A stretch of 64,000 nucleotides of DNA from Chloropicon primus (GCA_023205875.1 CP060760.1:682001-746000), one strand, 5' to 3'. Numbered from the stretch's first letter, positions 1 through 13,400 are shown. Translations and numbers: made by a program. The notes: generated from the letters alone by a model not told the origin.

Positions 1-189
1 GGCAACACCAGAGTGAGGCGAGAGGGGTCACTTTGGGCGGGGATCTCGGCTCGCCCATCGGGTGGAGCGAATCAAATCAAGTCGAGACGAGACGAGTGTC
101 CTTTCGCTTGGTTCGGTTTTGTGTGCTCAAAGGAACCCAAGGGTGGTGAGCCTTCTTCCTCTGTTGATGGGGCGACGACGGCCTGGGTA

Positions 190-3100
190 ATGCGAGGGAT
201 GACGACGACGATGATGACGATGATGACGTCCCGGTGCCAGGTGGTTGGCGCGGGGAGGGGGGACGTCTCTCGTTGGGGGTTCTGCTCGAGGGCGGACCAC
301 TGGCAGAGTCGGAGACCTTCTCGGCCCGGGGTGTTGGACCTGTCGCCACCGGTGGCATCCTCGTCGGCGTCCAGGGGGAGGTCTGGACACCACGATAACC
401 TTGCGTCCGGGGCGTACAGAAAGTACACGACGACGGCGGGAGGGTCGCAACAACGCTCCCCTCCTTCGGCGGGCCTCGACATCGAGACGGCGGTCGAGAG
501 CTTGCGGTACTGGAACGACCTGATCAACAAAATTGACAGGCCAACCGCCCGTATGATGCTATCGAAGATTGACAGAGAGAACTTGACCGGCGTGGACACC
601 ACGCTCAAGGGGGTGAGCACCAGCAAGAACTCCCTGTACCAGTTTCTGTTGGACGTCAAGGTCGAGCACCCGACCAAAGTGGTCCTCATAAGGGTTGGGG
701 AGTTCTACGAGACTTGGGGGTTCGACGCCGTCCTGCTCGTGGAGCACTGCGGCCTGAACCCCATGGGGTACAGGCTGCCAAGGGCCGGGTGCCCCCGGAT
801 GAACATTCAGAGGACCCTGGACGACTTGACCGCCAAGGGGCTGAGGTGCGTGGTGTGCGAGGAAGCTCCGATGCCTTACTCGTATGGGGCGAGATCCAAG
901 AGGAAGACGAGGTTCGTGGCTCAGGTCGTGACGCCCCACTCGCCGATCTACGTGTACAACCTCAGTAGCAACCATGGCCTGTCCCCGGACTTCAACTTTC
1001 AGGCGCCACCGGTGGTGGGCATCGAGCAAAGGAAGCAGGACGCGTTCACCGTAATGCTCATGGATGTCGACCTGAGGCAGTTCACGACGTACCACGATGT
1101 GAACGAGGAGATCGCGGCTCACATTATCTCGAGCAACGGCTTCTCTCCCCCCGTGTACTGCCACGAGTCGTATCTTGGCTCTCCGGACAGCGGCCCGCAC
1201 GGGCAGAAGATCCACTCCATCATTCAGGACTCCCTCAAGGTCAGGGTTCGGGGCGGGCCCTTCAAGCACAAGTTCGTGGAGTCCGTTAAGCAGGACTTGG
1301 GCCTGGGGCAGGACTCAGAGTTCATGGAGAGCAGCAGCAGCACGGAGAGCAAGAGGCCCTTCCCCTTGTACAACATGACAGCCAAGAGCATCGGCCTTGC
1401 CACGGAGGCGTCCAACTCCAACATTCCCTCCCTGGTTTCTGCTGTGCTCCCAAAGGACGCGCCAGCTGCATCCAAGCACTTCCTGGCCCGCTACCTCATG
1501 CATCCGCCGCCTCCGAGCGTGGCCGAGTCCGTGCAGAAGTCCCTCCAACGGATCTCGCAGGTCACGCGGGCTCTGCCCCTGCTGCCCATCTTGCCGGCGC
1601 ACAAGATCGCAAAGATGATCCATTCCAAGGAAGCCAACCACTCGGTCTACGTGGACCTGTTGGCCATGCTCAAGGGCATTCAGGACATCTTCGAGTCCAG
1701 CGAGCTGGAGGAAGCCTTGTTTCCCCTGACAGCGGTGGCGGCCATGAGCACGGGGAAGAAGTTCAAAACCAGCGAGATTCGAGACGTGTGCGACGAGGTC
1801 ATCGAGGAAATAGAAAAGGTCGTCAACACAGCCGAGTACCAGGAGCTGATGAGCTCCGTGCTCGACACGGTCGCGGATGGGGAGGAGGAAGGCGACGGGG
1901 GTGATGATGCAGCGGGCGAGGAGCTCCCCCTCGCTGGAAGCAGTAGGAGTGGGGATCAGGCTGCCGAGTCCCTTGTCTACGCCAACGAGAAGAGCGTCCG
2001 CATCATCCTTGCGTCCTGCATCGAGAAGGAGCTCAAGCTCCTCGAAGAGGCGAGGAGCAGGGTGAAAGATGCCATACAGGGGGATTTGGAGCCTGCTCTC
2101 GAGGCCCTGCTCAATGAGAGCAGAGTGACTGTTGCTCAGTCGAGGGCCGTGCCAAGGATATCCTTTGACGCGGTGAACAACAGCGTGTCGATCCGAGGCG
2201 CGGGGAGTCAGCGCACACAATGGGCAAAGGAATTCGGATTGACTCATCCCAAGGACAGAAATGGTTCCCGCCTCGCGGACCGTTTCTCGACCGAGCGCGT
2301 AGAGGAGGCCCTCGACGAGTACAGGTTCCTGTGCCACGAGCTGGACCTGGCTGTCAAGCAGGCTCTCAAGGACTTGGCTGGCAGGATCTCCCCGTTCGTG
2401 ACGCAGGTGGTGTACCTCTCGCACCTCGCTCTGGTGTCGAAATCGTTCTGGCTGCATGCCACGGAGGCGGCCAGGAAGGGCTGGGCACTGCCCACCCTCG
2501 TCCAAGGGGGTGACGAGGGAGAGAGGACTCTCAGGCTCGACAACTTCTGGCCGTTTTGGATGGACTCCTCTGGTGATGAAACAGTGAAGAATTCCATCCT
2601 GATGGACAAGCTGACACTGCTGACGGGGCCGAATATGGCAGGCAAGTCCACCATCATCAGGAGCGTCTGTTCCACCAGTCTGCTGGGGAACTGCGGGCTC
2701 TACGCCCCCTGCGACTCCAGCTCGCGCGTCCCCCACTTTGATGCTTACATCCTTCGGTCGGCGGAGAGCGCGGATTCCCCTGCAGAGGGCCTGAGCACCT
2801 TTGCTGTGGAGATGTCGGACGCGAGAGCAATCGTTAGGGACGCCACGGATAGGTCCCTGGTGTTCGTGGACGAGCTTTGCAAGGGCACGGAGGCGAGGGC
2901 CGGGGCTTGCATTGCTGCTGCGACGGTGGAGCACCTGTCTTCTCAGACGAGGTGCCTCGGGCTCTTTGCCACCCATCTGCACGACATGCTCAAGCTCCCA
3001 CTGGATTCCTCGAACTTGGACTTTATGAAGATGGAGACCAAGGTCCAGGAGGGCGAGCAGACGTGGAAGAGGGAGACGACCTGGAAGGTTGTTGAGGGCG

Positions 3101-3642
3101 TGTGCACGGAGAGCTTGGCGTATCAGGTGGCCGAAAAGTATGGGGTGCCCAAGGGGATTGTCGAGAGAGCATGGGAGCTCCAGGCACTGGGCGAGGAGGT
3201 GGAGGAGGTGGGGGACAAGGAGGACAAGGAGGACGAGGAGCGGAAGGGCAGGGGGAAGTGGGAAGGTGGAGCCAGAGATTTTGCTACGGGAGTTGAAATC
3301 TTGAAAACCATCACGAACGAGGCCCTGGGGCTGGAGAGGGACGCCATAGTCCTCGGGAGGGGCCAAGCGCCTCCGCCCATGGCCATGGGGAGCTCCTGCG
3401 TCTACTTTTATCGGCTCGCCAACGACGTGTTTTACGTTGGGGAGACCGATGACATAATGCAGCGCTTTACAACGTGGGAGTCCAAGCACAACAGCAACGG
3501 CAACGGCAACCTCATGACTGACTTTGCCTTCGTCGTGCTCCCGCGGGGAGCGGGAGGCAAGTCGACTGCGCGGGAGCTGGAGACGAAAACAATCAGGACG
3601 CTGGCCAACGCGGGGTACAACTTGATGAACGAAGTGTATTAA
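190..3642 (+). CDS. MSH1: Organellar MutS homologue with C-terminal GIY-YIG domain (plant-type MSH1)
   Basis: This is a MutS-family mismatch-recognition ATPase fused to a GIY-YIG endonuclease domain. That architecture is typical of plant MSH1, which suppresses recombination and mutation in mitochondrial and plastid DNA. Starting at the ATG at 190 it is 1,150 aa. The frame is open upstream to position 13, but only from a GTG. The N-terminus is rich in Arg, Ser and Thr and fits an organelle presequence. The MutS mismatch-binding domain is near residues 148-250, with GEFYE, CGLNP and the TLDDLT stretch resembling plant MSH1. The Walker A motif GPNMAGKS is near residue 812, followed by the D-E-L-C Walker B region. 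The GIY-YIG domain occupies about residues 1068-1150, with the core VYFYRL and YVGETDD. An acidic Lys/Glu linker precedes it. No intron is needed. The true start could also be the ATG at 199. Confidence 0.9.
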   Translation: MRGMTTTMMTMMTSRCQVVGAGRGDVSRWGFCSRADHWQSRRPSRPGVLDLSPPVASSSASRGRSGHHDNLASGAYRKYTTTAGGSQQRSPPSAGLDIETAVESLRYWNDLINKIDRPTARMMLSKIDRENLTGVDTTLKGVSTSKNSLYQFLLDVKVEHPTKVVLIRVGEFYETWGFDAVLLVEHCGLNPMGYRLPRAGCPRMNIQRTLDDLTAKGLRCVVCEEAPMPYSYGARSKRKTRFVAQVVTPHSPIYVYNLSSNHGLSPDFNFQAPPVVGIEQRKQDAFTVMLMDVDLRQFTTYHDVNEEIAAHIISSNGFSPPVYCHESYLGSPDSGPHGQKIHSIIQDSLKVRVRGGPFKHKFVESVKQDLGLGQDSEFMESSSSTESKRPFPLYNMTAKSIGLATEASNSNIPSLVSAVLPKDAPAASKHFLARYLMHPPPPSVAESVQKSLQRISQVTRALPLLPILPAHKIAKMIHSKEANHSVYVDLLAMLKGIQDIFESSELEEALFPLTAVAAMSTGKKFKTSEIRDVCDEVIEEIEKVVNTAEYQELMSSVLDTVADGEEEGDGGDDAAGEELPLAGSSRSGDQAAESLVYANEKSVRIILASCIEKELKLLEEARSRVKDAIQGDLEPALEALLNESRVTVAQSRAVPRISFDAVNNSVSIRGAGSQRTQWAKEFGLTHPKDRNGSRLADRFSTERVEEALDEYRFLCHELDLAVKQALKDLAGRISPFVTQVVYLSHLALVSKSFWLHATEAARKGWALPTLVQGGDEGERTLRLDNFWPFWMDSSGDETVKNSILMDKLTLLTGPNMAGKSTIIRSVCSTSLLGNCGLYAPCDSSSRVPHFDAYILRSAESADSPAEGLSTFAVEMSDARAIVRDATDRSLVFVDELCKGTEARAGACIAAATVEHLSSQTRCLGLFATHLHDMLKLPLDSSNLDFMKMETKVQEGEQTWKRETTWKVVEGVCTESLAYQVAEKYGVPKGIVERAWELQALGEEVEEVGDKEDKEDEERKGRGKWEGGARDFATGVEILKTITNEALGLERDAIVLGRGQAPPPMAMGSSCVYFYRLANDVFYVGETDDIMQRFTTWESKHNSNGNGNLMTDFAFVVLPRGAGGKSTARELETKTIRTLANAGYNLMNEVY

Positions 3643-3911
3643 TCGATTTTGTAGATGAATCGAATTGGATAGGCAAGCTCCTGTTCCACTCACATCACAG
3701 CAGTCCAACCAAAACGGAGGGAGGGGAGCTCAGCTCAACACGGCCCCCTCGTGGGTGTTGGAGAACCAACAGAACAGACTCCAGTCCAAGTCCAGACCAA
3801 GGTATAGAGGTGACTGGAGCAAGGGATCTGGTGGTGGCCTGGTCAGAGGAGCAGTCCTGTGGACGGACACCACACAGAACGCAAGTTTTCCCAATAGATA
3901 GAGAATACAAT

Positions 3912-4303
3912 TTACATGTTTTGGCCCTTCGTTTTGGTCTTGCTTTCCTTGGGTTCTATGTTCGCGATGATGCCCACCGAGACCAGAAGGAGGGCCGAGC
4001 CGAACATCGCCATCGACCTCGACCCCTTGGCATACAACTCGAAGTTCACCGCCCTGCGCCACGGGGAGAACGAGAACGAGAACGAGAACGAGAGGGGAGG
4101 AGGCCACACAAACAACTCAGGAACTCGTGGTGAGTTTTTCGATCGATACGATGTCGTTGTTGTTGGTTTTCGTTTCGTGGAGAGGCGAAGGGCGTCGTGG
4201 CGGTCGCAGGCCACGCAGTGACTTACCGAAAGAAGGAGGAACCCCCTCTGAAAAAGGCTCCTTCCACCTGCTCCGCCCCGGGCTTGGGAGCCTTGCCCTC
4301 CAT
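3912..4303 (-). CDS. SMIM8-like small single-pass membrane protein, two exons
   Basis: This gene is revealed by splicing. Exon 1 is 4303-4227 (ATG at 4303, encoding MEGKAPKPG onward). A GTAAGT donor starts at 4226, the intron is 173 nt with a CGCAG acceptor, and exon 2 is 4053-3912, ending in TAA. The product is 72 aa. Across the junction the protein reads FFRAVNFELYAKGSRS and then a hydrophobic segment of about 16 residues. This follows the animal SMIM8 (C6orf162, DUF4500) pattern of FRAVNPELF, then Lys, then one membrane span and a short charged tail. The family's function is not well known and no partner is visible here. The gene lies convergent to MSH1, 270 bp from its stop, and 187 bp downstream of the dynein stop on the same strand. 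The frame match across the junction is the main support. Confidence 0.72.
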
Positions 4304-4490
4304 TGTGATCGCGCGTCTCTCCGTCTCTTGAGAATCTGATTCTGATTCTGGAGGGCAGGGGATGGACCTTGGGCTTTGGGTGGTCTCTATGGGGTGGTTG
4401 GATGAAATAATGTGGTGTTTTTTTAATTACAAAGAGGTTTATTTCTTCTTCTTCTAAGGTTTTTCCTTCTTCAATCTTCATCCTCTTCTT

Positions 4491-7400
4491 CTAGTCCGTG
4501 GTGAACAGGAGAGCCACGCCACGCATGATCCACTTGGTGCTTGGGTCCTCCGTGGCCAAGCCGAGGGTGGTGATGAAGGTGGCTCCAGTTCTCCTCTTCG
4601 ACCTGTAGACGGGCGCCTCGTAGATCCCGTCGCTCTTCTTGTCCTTGGCAAGGCAGCCCGTGATGTAAATCACGGGCAGAGGAGCAAAGAGCTTCTTAGG
4701 CTCGCTGTCCACGAGCCTGTTCTCCTTGCCGCTCCACTGGCACCCATCGAGGAACAAGCCGTACACGTAGACTCCCTCGGATGGGCCTTCCCTGAGCGCC
4801 TCGAACTCCTTCGGTGGGTGGGTCACCTCAGAAGTCGCGACGACGTCGTCCAGAGCCCAGTTCTCGCTCGCGTGCTTCCTTCCAACCTCCTGCTTCATAG
4901 CGGTGAGGAATCCTTGCGGGTTGAAGAAGCCACTCAACCAGTACGCCTTTGGCCTGCCGTTGTTGAGCCACTTGAAGAGCTGGTCGTGCCTCTGAAGGAG
5001 TCCAGTAAACCAGGACCCCAAGGTCAGGGCCTCCCAAGACTTCTTGAGCCAGAAGTCTGGAACCTTGGCGTTGAAAAGGTCGTCGAGGGCCGAGATGAGG
5101 TTGCCGCTGAGCGCGATGGTTCCCGCGATCGCGAGCCTCAAGTTCTTCAGCGTCTTGGAAGTCAAAGTAATGGTGGTGTTCAAGCAGTCGATCTCCTGCC
5201 TGAGGCAGATGATCAGAGGCTGGGTTGGCCCCAGCTTCTTCAGCTTGTCCTTGGTATCGGTTCCCTTGAAGAACGCAGGGACCTTCGTGATGAGGTCCTC
5301 GGCGATCTTGTCGACCTGCTCCTCCCTGGTGAGGCCTCCCGAGGCACCCCCAGACTTGGGCATGGTGTTCAAGATCGTCTCCACGATCTCGTTTACCTGG
5401 ATGACCCTGAAGGAGAGGTCGGCGTTGCTGTGCAGGCCAAAAATTTCGGGCGAGTCCGTCGAGGGGAGCTGCTCAATGCCCTGCCTCACAATCTGGATCT
5501 CGTTCGAGGACGAGATCTTGTACCCTGGGAAGAACTCCATGTTGGGGTCCATGGAAGCGGCGGCAAAGTACTTGTCGGCGTACGTGTCCATGAGAAGCTG
5601 ATCGAAGTTGTCTGTGATCTTTCCTCCGTACTGAATGATGGAGACCATGTAGCGGATCGTCGCCCAGTTAGGACCAGCCTTCTTGACGTCCATCTCCGTC
5701 ACGTGGTTCTGCAAGAACAGGGTACACGCCGAGATGTCCGCCTGGTTGAACTCGTAAGGGATGTTCCAGCCAATAGGCCCGAACTTCCTCCTCTCCTGAA
5801 CCACGGAATGCAAGAAGCACAAGATGCTCAGGAGCTGCCTCCACTCGACCCTGGTGTTGGCGTCAAGCATGTCCTGGGTGATCCAAGCGTAAGAGTTGCG
5901 AAGACCGGCCTTGAGCCCGACAGGGGCCTCGTTTGTGATCTTGATTCCCATCTGCAACAATCCCAGTGGGAACTGAGGATGGGGCTCCGCCGTGATGTAG
6001 AGCCTGAAGTTCTCGTGGAACTGCTGCTCCTGGTTGAGCAAGAGCATCTCCACCTCGTGCAGGTAGCTCAGACCCAAGTGGGTGTTCTGCAAGATCACCC
6101 AGTGTCCCTCCTGGGCGGCGGTGGAGATGTACTTCCTCGCGATCACCTCCTGGCCCTGTCCCATGGAAACGCCGAGCGTCTGCACCTTCATCTTCTTGGC
6201 GAGCTCGTCGATGATTCCAGTCGGATCAGAGCCGCGACTGAGCAGGAAGATCATTGGGCACCTCGGGTTCGACTCCTCCCAGGCCTCGCGGAGGTCCAGG
6301 GGAATACTCTCGATGAAACGAGGTCCAAGGGCTTCCTTGATGTACTCCTTGCCCGTCTGAAGGGTCCTGTCCTCCCTGAGAGCCTTGATCAAGCACATCT
6401 TCTCGAACTTGTTGATGTTGTCCTCGAGGTTGTCCGGAACCTTGGCCGTCTCTGGGGCCTCCATGTCGTACCACTGGTGCCAAAGGTTGTCGTTCTTCGC
6501 GATGCTGTCTGGCAGATCGCGGAAGGCGTCGAGCGAGGAAAGGGCAATCACGTTGAGCCACGCGTTGTCCGGGATCCAGTCCTTTGGCTTCTTCTTCACA
6601 GACGTGATGTCCAAGCTTCCTCCTCCCTTGAGGAAGATGTCCAAGCCCTCGGCGCTGACCTCGCCGTCGGAGATCAAAATCTTGTTCGTGAGCATGAGCG
6701 AGAACGTCAGCTTGTGCTTCTCGAACAGCCCCCTCTGGACGTATCTGTACATCATGTAGGTCATGTAAGAGATGATGTTGGTGATCCTCTTCTTCGTCAA
6801 GGCCGCCTTCTCCGACAAGTCGATCGCTTTGAGGTACAGCTCCTTGAACTGCGCGAGAGAGATCTGGTACATCACGTTCACCACCGAGAACTCGGAGATG
6901 AGGAAGTAGATGATGGTCGCCCTGTGGGCCACGGCTCTGTACTCCTCACAAGCTTCCGTGATCCTCTGGTTTGTCTCATTGGCGTCCGTGAGCTTCTCGG
7001 CCACCTCCGCGGACGTAGCCTTGGTGTTTGCCAACACCTTGACAAGCTCGGTGTCGTCCAGCAAGTTTCCTGTACTGTTGCTCAGCCTGTAAAGCAGCTC
7101 GTTCTCAAGCTGCTTGATCTTCTTCTTGTAGAAGTTGACGTCCTCCAAAAGCTTCTGGCGCTGCTCCTGCAGAGAACCCTTCTCCTTCTGGACCAGGGTA
7201 CCGAGGAGCTGGTCCTCGAGACCGGTCGCAGTGACCGTGAAGTCAATCAGGGACACCTTGGCGCTCAGCTCCGGGCTGTACTGCACGTTAGACAAGCGCG
7301 TGGTGAACATGATCTGGAAGGTATCGGTGTAGTCCACCTCCTTGTCGGGAAGGACCACCTTCATGCTCTTTCCAGTCTTCACGAACTGCTTCTCGAGGAT

Positions 7401-10400
7401 AGGATCGAGCACCGGGTCGAGCTCCTCCTCAATGTTCTCGATGAGAAGAGGCTTTCCGAAGGACAGGCACTCCTCCAGGTAAAGCCTGAAGCCCTTGTGA
7501 GTCAAAGTGGTGGTCTTCAACTGGTTCTTGATGTTCCTGTTGGTCAGCCACGACTTTCCTTGTCCCTGAGGATCGATCAGGAGTGGGTACCTGGTGGCCC
7601 TCGTCACGATGAGGGCGTTCTGAATACTGAGATCGTCCACAGGCAGTCCCTGCAAGTTCCACTCACCGATTTCAGACTCGTCCGTCAAGAAGTCGGTGAT
7701 GCTGAGCGACTCCGTGACCGGAATCGCCTCGGTCTGGCAGTCCTTCTCGAAGACGTCCTTCAAGAGCATCTCACGGTACTCCTTGTTGAAGGGTCCGAGG
7801 TAGGACAAGAAGGCACTCGCGATGGCGCTGTCGCCAACCAGCTTCGTTGTCTGGGCGGCAAACTCCTTGCTCTGCTCGGTCCAACGGGCCTCCTCTCCGC
7901 TCAAGGCTCCAAGGAGCGCGTTGGCCGCGTCCATCTTTCTCTGGTACGAAGTGGCCTCGTCAGTGAGCCTCTGCTTGTTGGCCATCGCCTCGTCGAACGT
8001 CTTTTGCATGGCGTCCAACTTCTCCTGGACAACTCTGGCGTTCTCCTCGGCCACGGCCTTCTCCTTGTTCGCGATTTTGAGCTCCGCCTCAGCAGCCCTC
8101 AAGGCGTCGATCTTTGGCGTGACGACCTTGGCCACGTGGTGGTACGTGATCATAGCCTGAGCCCAGCTGCAGAGTCCAGCGACGTTACCCGAAGCCTTCT
8201 TGGCGGCATCGTAGTTAAAGTCAGGGGCCTGGACGTAGGGCTGCAGGAGCTCCACGTCCTCGTCAGTCATGAACTCCTTGGGGAAGTTCATCAAAGAGCC
8301 GAGGAACCCGAGATCGCTCATCATCTTCAAAGAAGTCTCGTAAGATCCGTCAATGATCTTTCCGTTCTTGCCGTCCACCCAGTTGACTGCCTTGAGTGGG
8401 AAGCGACGGAGAACGATCACGCAGTCGAAGATGCGCTTGACGATATCTGGGGGCTTCTTCAAGGCCTTCAAGGCACCGATGTCCTTTGGCGAGATGGAGT
8501 TGAGTGCGTCAAGGGCAGCGTCAAGGGCTGGCTTGGCAGCCGCAAGGTCGCGCTCGGCCTCCGTCTTGACCACGTTGATCTCCGCGGCCTTCTTCGACAC
8601 GGAGTCCATGATCTTCTGCACCTTCTTCTTCTCCTTCTCCGCGACCGCAGTGCTCTCCGAGATTTCACTCAAGAGCCTGACCGACTCCTTCTGGGCCACC
8701 TCAAGCTCCTGGTTCTTGATGATGATCTCGTTCCTCATCTTGCTAATGTCTTGCTTGGCCTCATCCAGCTTCTCAAGGCCACCGTTGACCTTGTTGGCAA
8801 GTTCCATGACCTCCTCGTGTTTAGTACTGTACAATTGCTTGTAACCAGCGATGAAGCTCAAGTAACTCTTTGGCGTGACGTATCTCCTCTTGCGGAACTT
8901 GCTGTAGTAAGTCTCGCACGCGTCGGAGACGGACGTGTGAACCTTGCCCATCATGATGATCAGCTTCTCCTTCACCTCCTCAGAGCATTCAACCTTGAAT
9001 TCCTTGAGGAACTTGGAGGAGACGGCGGTCAGGGCCTCGACTGGCCAGGGGAGGAACCAGTCGATCGTGCAGCCGTTGATAAGTCCAGGGAACTGCAGCG
9101 CCCTCTGGGAGAACTTTGGTCCCACTGGGGAGAAGCACAAGCACGTGTGGAGGTTCGCCCTGACCCTGTCGAAGAAGAACTTGCTCAAGTTCTCCTGAGT
9201 GTCGACGATGGAAGGAGCTTCCTTCTTCATCACCGCCCTAATGTCTCCCAAGATCGAGTCCAGCTCGTCCTTGGGGAAGAGCCCGGAGATCTCTCCGGTC
9301 ATCAAGAGCTGGTTGATGTACTCCAAGAAGGCCTCCTCCTTGATGTCCGCATCCGTGAAAATGAAACAGACCTTGTTGCCCTTCAGGCCAGCGATCCTGT
9401 ACAACTCCTTGATGTCCTCCAAGAAGTTGGTCAGGTTGTACTGCTTGGTGAGGGTGACTTGGAACGTGTAGGCCCCGGTCGCAAAGGCCGCGAGGCGGGT
9501 GAGGGACTGCTTGCCAGAACCCCCGATTCCAACCAAGAGGGCGTTGCCCCCGTCAGTGGCGAGAAGCCTGGCGATTCTCATCAAGTGAAGAAGCGCGTCT
9601 TCGAAAAGCACCAGGTCCACCTTGGCGGCCTTGGTCGACTCGTTCTTCTTCTGCTGCAGGGCGTAGCCCCTTTCCCTCATCTCCTCGATGCCACCAGAGA
9701 GCGACTCGTAGTTGCTTGGGAACTCCTCCAAGACATCTCCTGTCTCGTCGTCAATGATTGGCTCCCTCAAGAAGTCCACAAAGTACACCGGCTCCTCGAG
9801 CTGGCCAACGGCCTCCTTGAAGTTCGTCTCCAGGAGAGACTTCAAGCAGCTCGTCACGAAGTCCTTCTCGGACTGGTCTACCAACTTATCGGAGAAGACC
9901 CTCTGGCACTCGTGCTGCCACAAGGCCAGCAGGTAGCCCAAGCTGTCCGAGACTTTGCCCCCGGAGGGCTTGAGGTTCTCGCTGCCGGCGGAAGCCTGGT
10001 TAAACCTGTCCCTGTTCGCGAACACCATTCCTTGGAACACCTTGGACAACTCACGCATGTTGAAAAGGTAGTGGAACTTCGCTGGCGTGGGAAGCATCTT
10101 GGCCTTGATGTCGTTCCACAACGAGATCGTCATGGGGACGAGCTTCTTGCTGCCCTCCACGACGTCAGAAGCGAAGTGGTCCGCAGAGAACCTTCCCTCG
10201 ACGATGTTGCCAAAAATGTTGTTGATGGCCGCGGTGGAGGGCTCCGGCACGTTGAAGATGCAGAAATGCCTCTTCAGCCTGTTCGGAATGTCGTTCTTTC
10301 CGCCACCCGGCTGGTTCATCGCACCGAGGAAGTGGGAGTCCACATAGTACTTCATGTCTCCGATAGGCTTCTCTATGTTGTACATTGCCTTCTGCTCGAG

Positions 10401-13400
10401 GAGCTGGCGGACAATCTCGTTTGTGATCTGATCACCCCACTCGTTGATTTTCGGCATCGAGATGTCGTCAATGAAGACGATCATCTTCTTGCCTCCGGGA
10501 GGACCGTAGATCTTGCCCTGCCTCTTCTCCATGCATCCTTCGATGAAGAACTGGAATATGGAAGGCGTAGTCAGGCTACTCATGGTGACGGTCTTGTTCT
10601 TCACCTCCTCCACTGGGAACTTAGCCATGAACTGGTTCACGGTCACGGTCTTTGCCGTTCCCGGGAGGCCCACCAAAAGGGTCGGTTTGTTCAACTTGTA
10701 ATTGAGATCAAGCAGAGTCTCGAATCGGATGCTATCCAGGGTCGGGATCACGAGCTGTCCGAACTTTGGGTTCTCCTCCTCCGCCGGGTAGGTCCACTCC
10801 GGAAGGATCTTCTCCCAGTGGCTCCACTCGGTGTTCTCCTCGTTGACGTAGTACTCGTAGAGGGTCTCGGAGTCCTCACCCTTTGGGGGCAAGTTGTCGC
10901 TGAGTCCCCTGAGCATGGCGTCAAGACCGTGCCTCTGCTTCTCGTCGAGGAGGCCGCCAAGGGACCACGCCAGGCAGTACAAGAACACCCTCTCGTAGTG
11001 TCCCTCGGAGAGAATCTCGTTGTCCTCCTCCACCTTCTTCAAGGACGCCGCCAAGAGATCCAAAAGGGTCTGCAGCTGGCAAATCGTCTCGTTGTGCATG
11101 ACCTGCTTCGCGTTCAGCCTCAAGTGCTCGAAGGTCTCCGACACGTACTTTGTGAAGCAGGGCCTCAGGGCCTCGACCTCAGCCTTGCGGCGAAGATCGA
11201 GCCAGGACTCCACGATAGGCTCCCAGCCAAGCTCGGTGTCGGACACGTAAATGATACCGGCACGACTCACGGTGGCAGGGGAAGCGTTGTTCAAGTTCTC
11301 TGGCTCGAAGACTGCCTTCATGGTGTCCGTCATCTTGATCCTGTCGCCATTCGCGAGGGTCAAGACCTTGTTGTCGTCCAGAACCGTGTTCAAGTTCTCG
11401 ATCCAGATGGCATCCACCGGACCGTCAAGAACAATCCAAGTGTTCTGACCCTTGCTCTTGGAGGCCCTTCTCCAGAGCACGGCGAAGACTCCGTCAGTCC
11501 AGTCGCCGGACGAGGTATCGAGCCTTCCGAACATCTGTGGGGCGGTGATCGCCTTGGGGTTCATCCTCCAGATCACGTACTTTCCATGCAACATGGAGAG
11601 AGCTTCGGTCAAGCACTCGGTGATCGTCGTCTTGCCCGCTCCCGCTGGCCCGACAAGCATGATTCCGTGCCTCACCAAGTTGGTCTCGTACAGCTGGATG
11701 CACTTGTTCAGCCAAGGCCCGTGCTTCTGAAGACCCTTCCTCTCGGCAACTTCGCAGAGCGCCTTGTGGACGTCAGGGAACTCGGCCCTGGGAGCCTTGA
11801 GCCCGATGAACAGGTCGTCCAAGAGCGACAGGAACAGTGGGACATCCTCGGCAACGAACTTGGACATGTTCATGTCGCGCAAGGTTCTCATCATCAGGAA
11901 GGTCTCGCTCTTGTCAGGGTTGGCCCTCTTCGAGGCTCCAGCAGTTCTCAGGACCGAGAGAATGTTTCTCAGTCCGAAGTCGTAGAACGCCTGCTTGGAA
12001 AGCTGCTGCTCGCACAGACCGTAGAGGACGAAGAACTTCTTGGCAAGCATGTCATTCTCAAGGAATCCGCAACTGGCGAGCTTGACCTTCATGATAATCT
12101 GCCTGTTGGGGACCATCATGGTAACACCACGGAAGAGCGCCTTGAGGTTCTCAGGCAGCTCCTGCCTGCCGGCGTAACCAGGGTTCATCGTGATGAAGTA
12201 ACCCACCCTTGGGTCAAGGCTGACGGTGTTTCCGTCCGTGAAGACAAACTCCTTCTTCCTGTCCCTGATGGCAGACAGCACGCAGTAGACTTGCTGGGCG
12301 CATACACTGAGGACGTCAAGGTTGATCCTGTTGAACTCATCGAAGCAGCCCCACAATCCGCTCTGCGCGAGACCCTTGTAGATCTTGCCGAGACCCATGT
12401 AGTCCATCTGGTCCGAGCAGTTGAAGACCACGACGAACTTTCCGAGCGTCGCGCCAAGATCCTTGGTGGTCTCCGTCTTTCCCGTTCCCGCGGGGCCCGC
12501 GGGGGCTCCTCCGAGGAACATGCCGAGGGCCTGACTCAGGGTAACGTAGCAGATATCCGTCAATGGCGTGATCACAAGCCTCTCCTTGACTCCGAGGTAC
12601 TCGAAACTGTACTCGAAGTCCACGTCGCAGATCGAGGTGAAGACGCTGTTCTGGTCCTCCCTCCACATGAACCTGGCGTTCTTCAGCCACTCGAAGTCCG
12701 AGGGCTCCTTGATCTTCTTCTTGATAAGGTCGTCTGAGGTGTCCCTCTGGTGGACGTAGACCGTGATGCAAGTCTCCAGGTTCTTCCTGGAAAGCTTTGG
12801 CATCTCCTTGGTCGTCAGCAGCACCATCTCCTTCAAGCACCCGTCCACCTTCTTCAAGGTCTTGGACATGATGCTCTTGTCATTCTTCGCGGACATCAAG
12901 CCGGTCTGCATATCGGCAGTCCACTGGAACTGGATTCCCAAAAGGGAGACCTGCGCGGGGTGACCAAAAATGAAGTCCTCGAGCCTCTGCTCGTTGACCT
13001 CGGAGTAGGCACGCTGAATGACGGCCCTGAGGGTCTCCTTCATTCCGTCAACAAGAACTTGGAGCCAGTTCTCCACGTTTCCTTGGACAATGACAGGCTC
13101 CTCGAACTTGACGGACTCCCCGCCAGACTGCATCTCCGTCATGGTGGTCGGGTCCGCGAACGTCACGGAGGACAAGGAATCGAAGAGTCCAGACTGGAAG
13201 TGCGGCTGGACGGCAGTGGGGTTGGACCCAAGACTCAAGATCTCAAGCAGAGTTGGGTCGGACACAAAGTAGAACCTTGGGAACAGGGCCCTCTTGCTCT
13301 CGAGGTACAAGCTCAGACTCTTCTGGCACCTCTCGAGCTGGTCCAAGAGATGCGGAAGGAGGTTCTTGAGGAGCTCGTTGCCACAGCACGTCTGCATGAT

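Noticed and set aside
4818-12737. Open frame of 2,639 codons on the plus strand
   Set aside because: It is antisense to the dynein gene. Strong GC bias at third positions removes stops on the opposite strand; the translation is Leu/Val/Arg/His rich with no domain.
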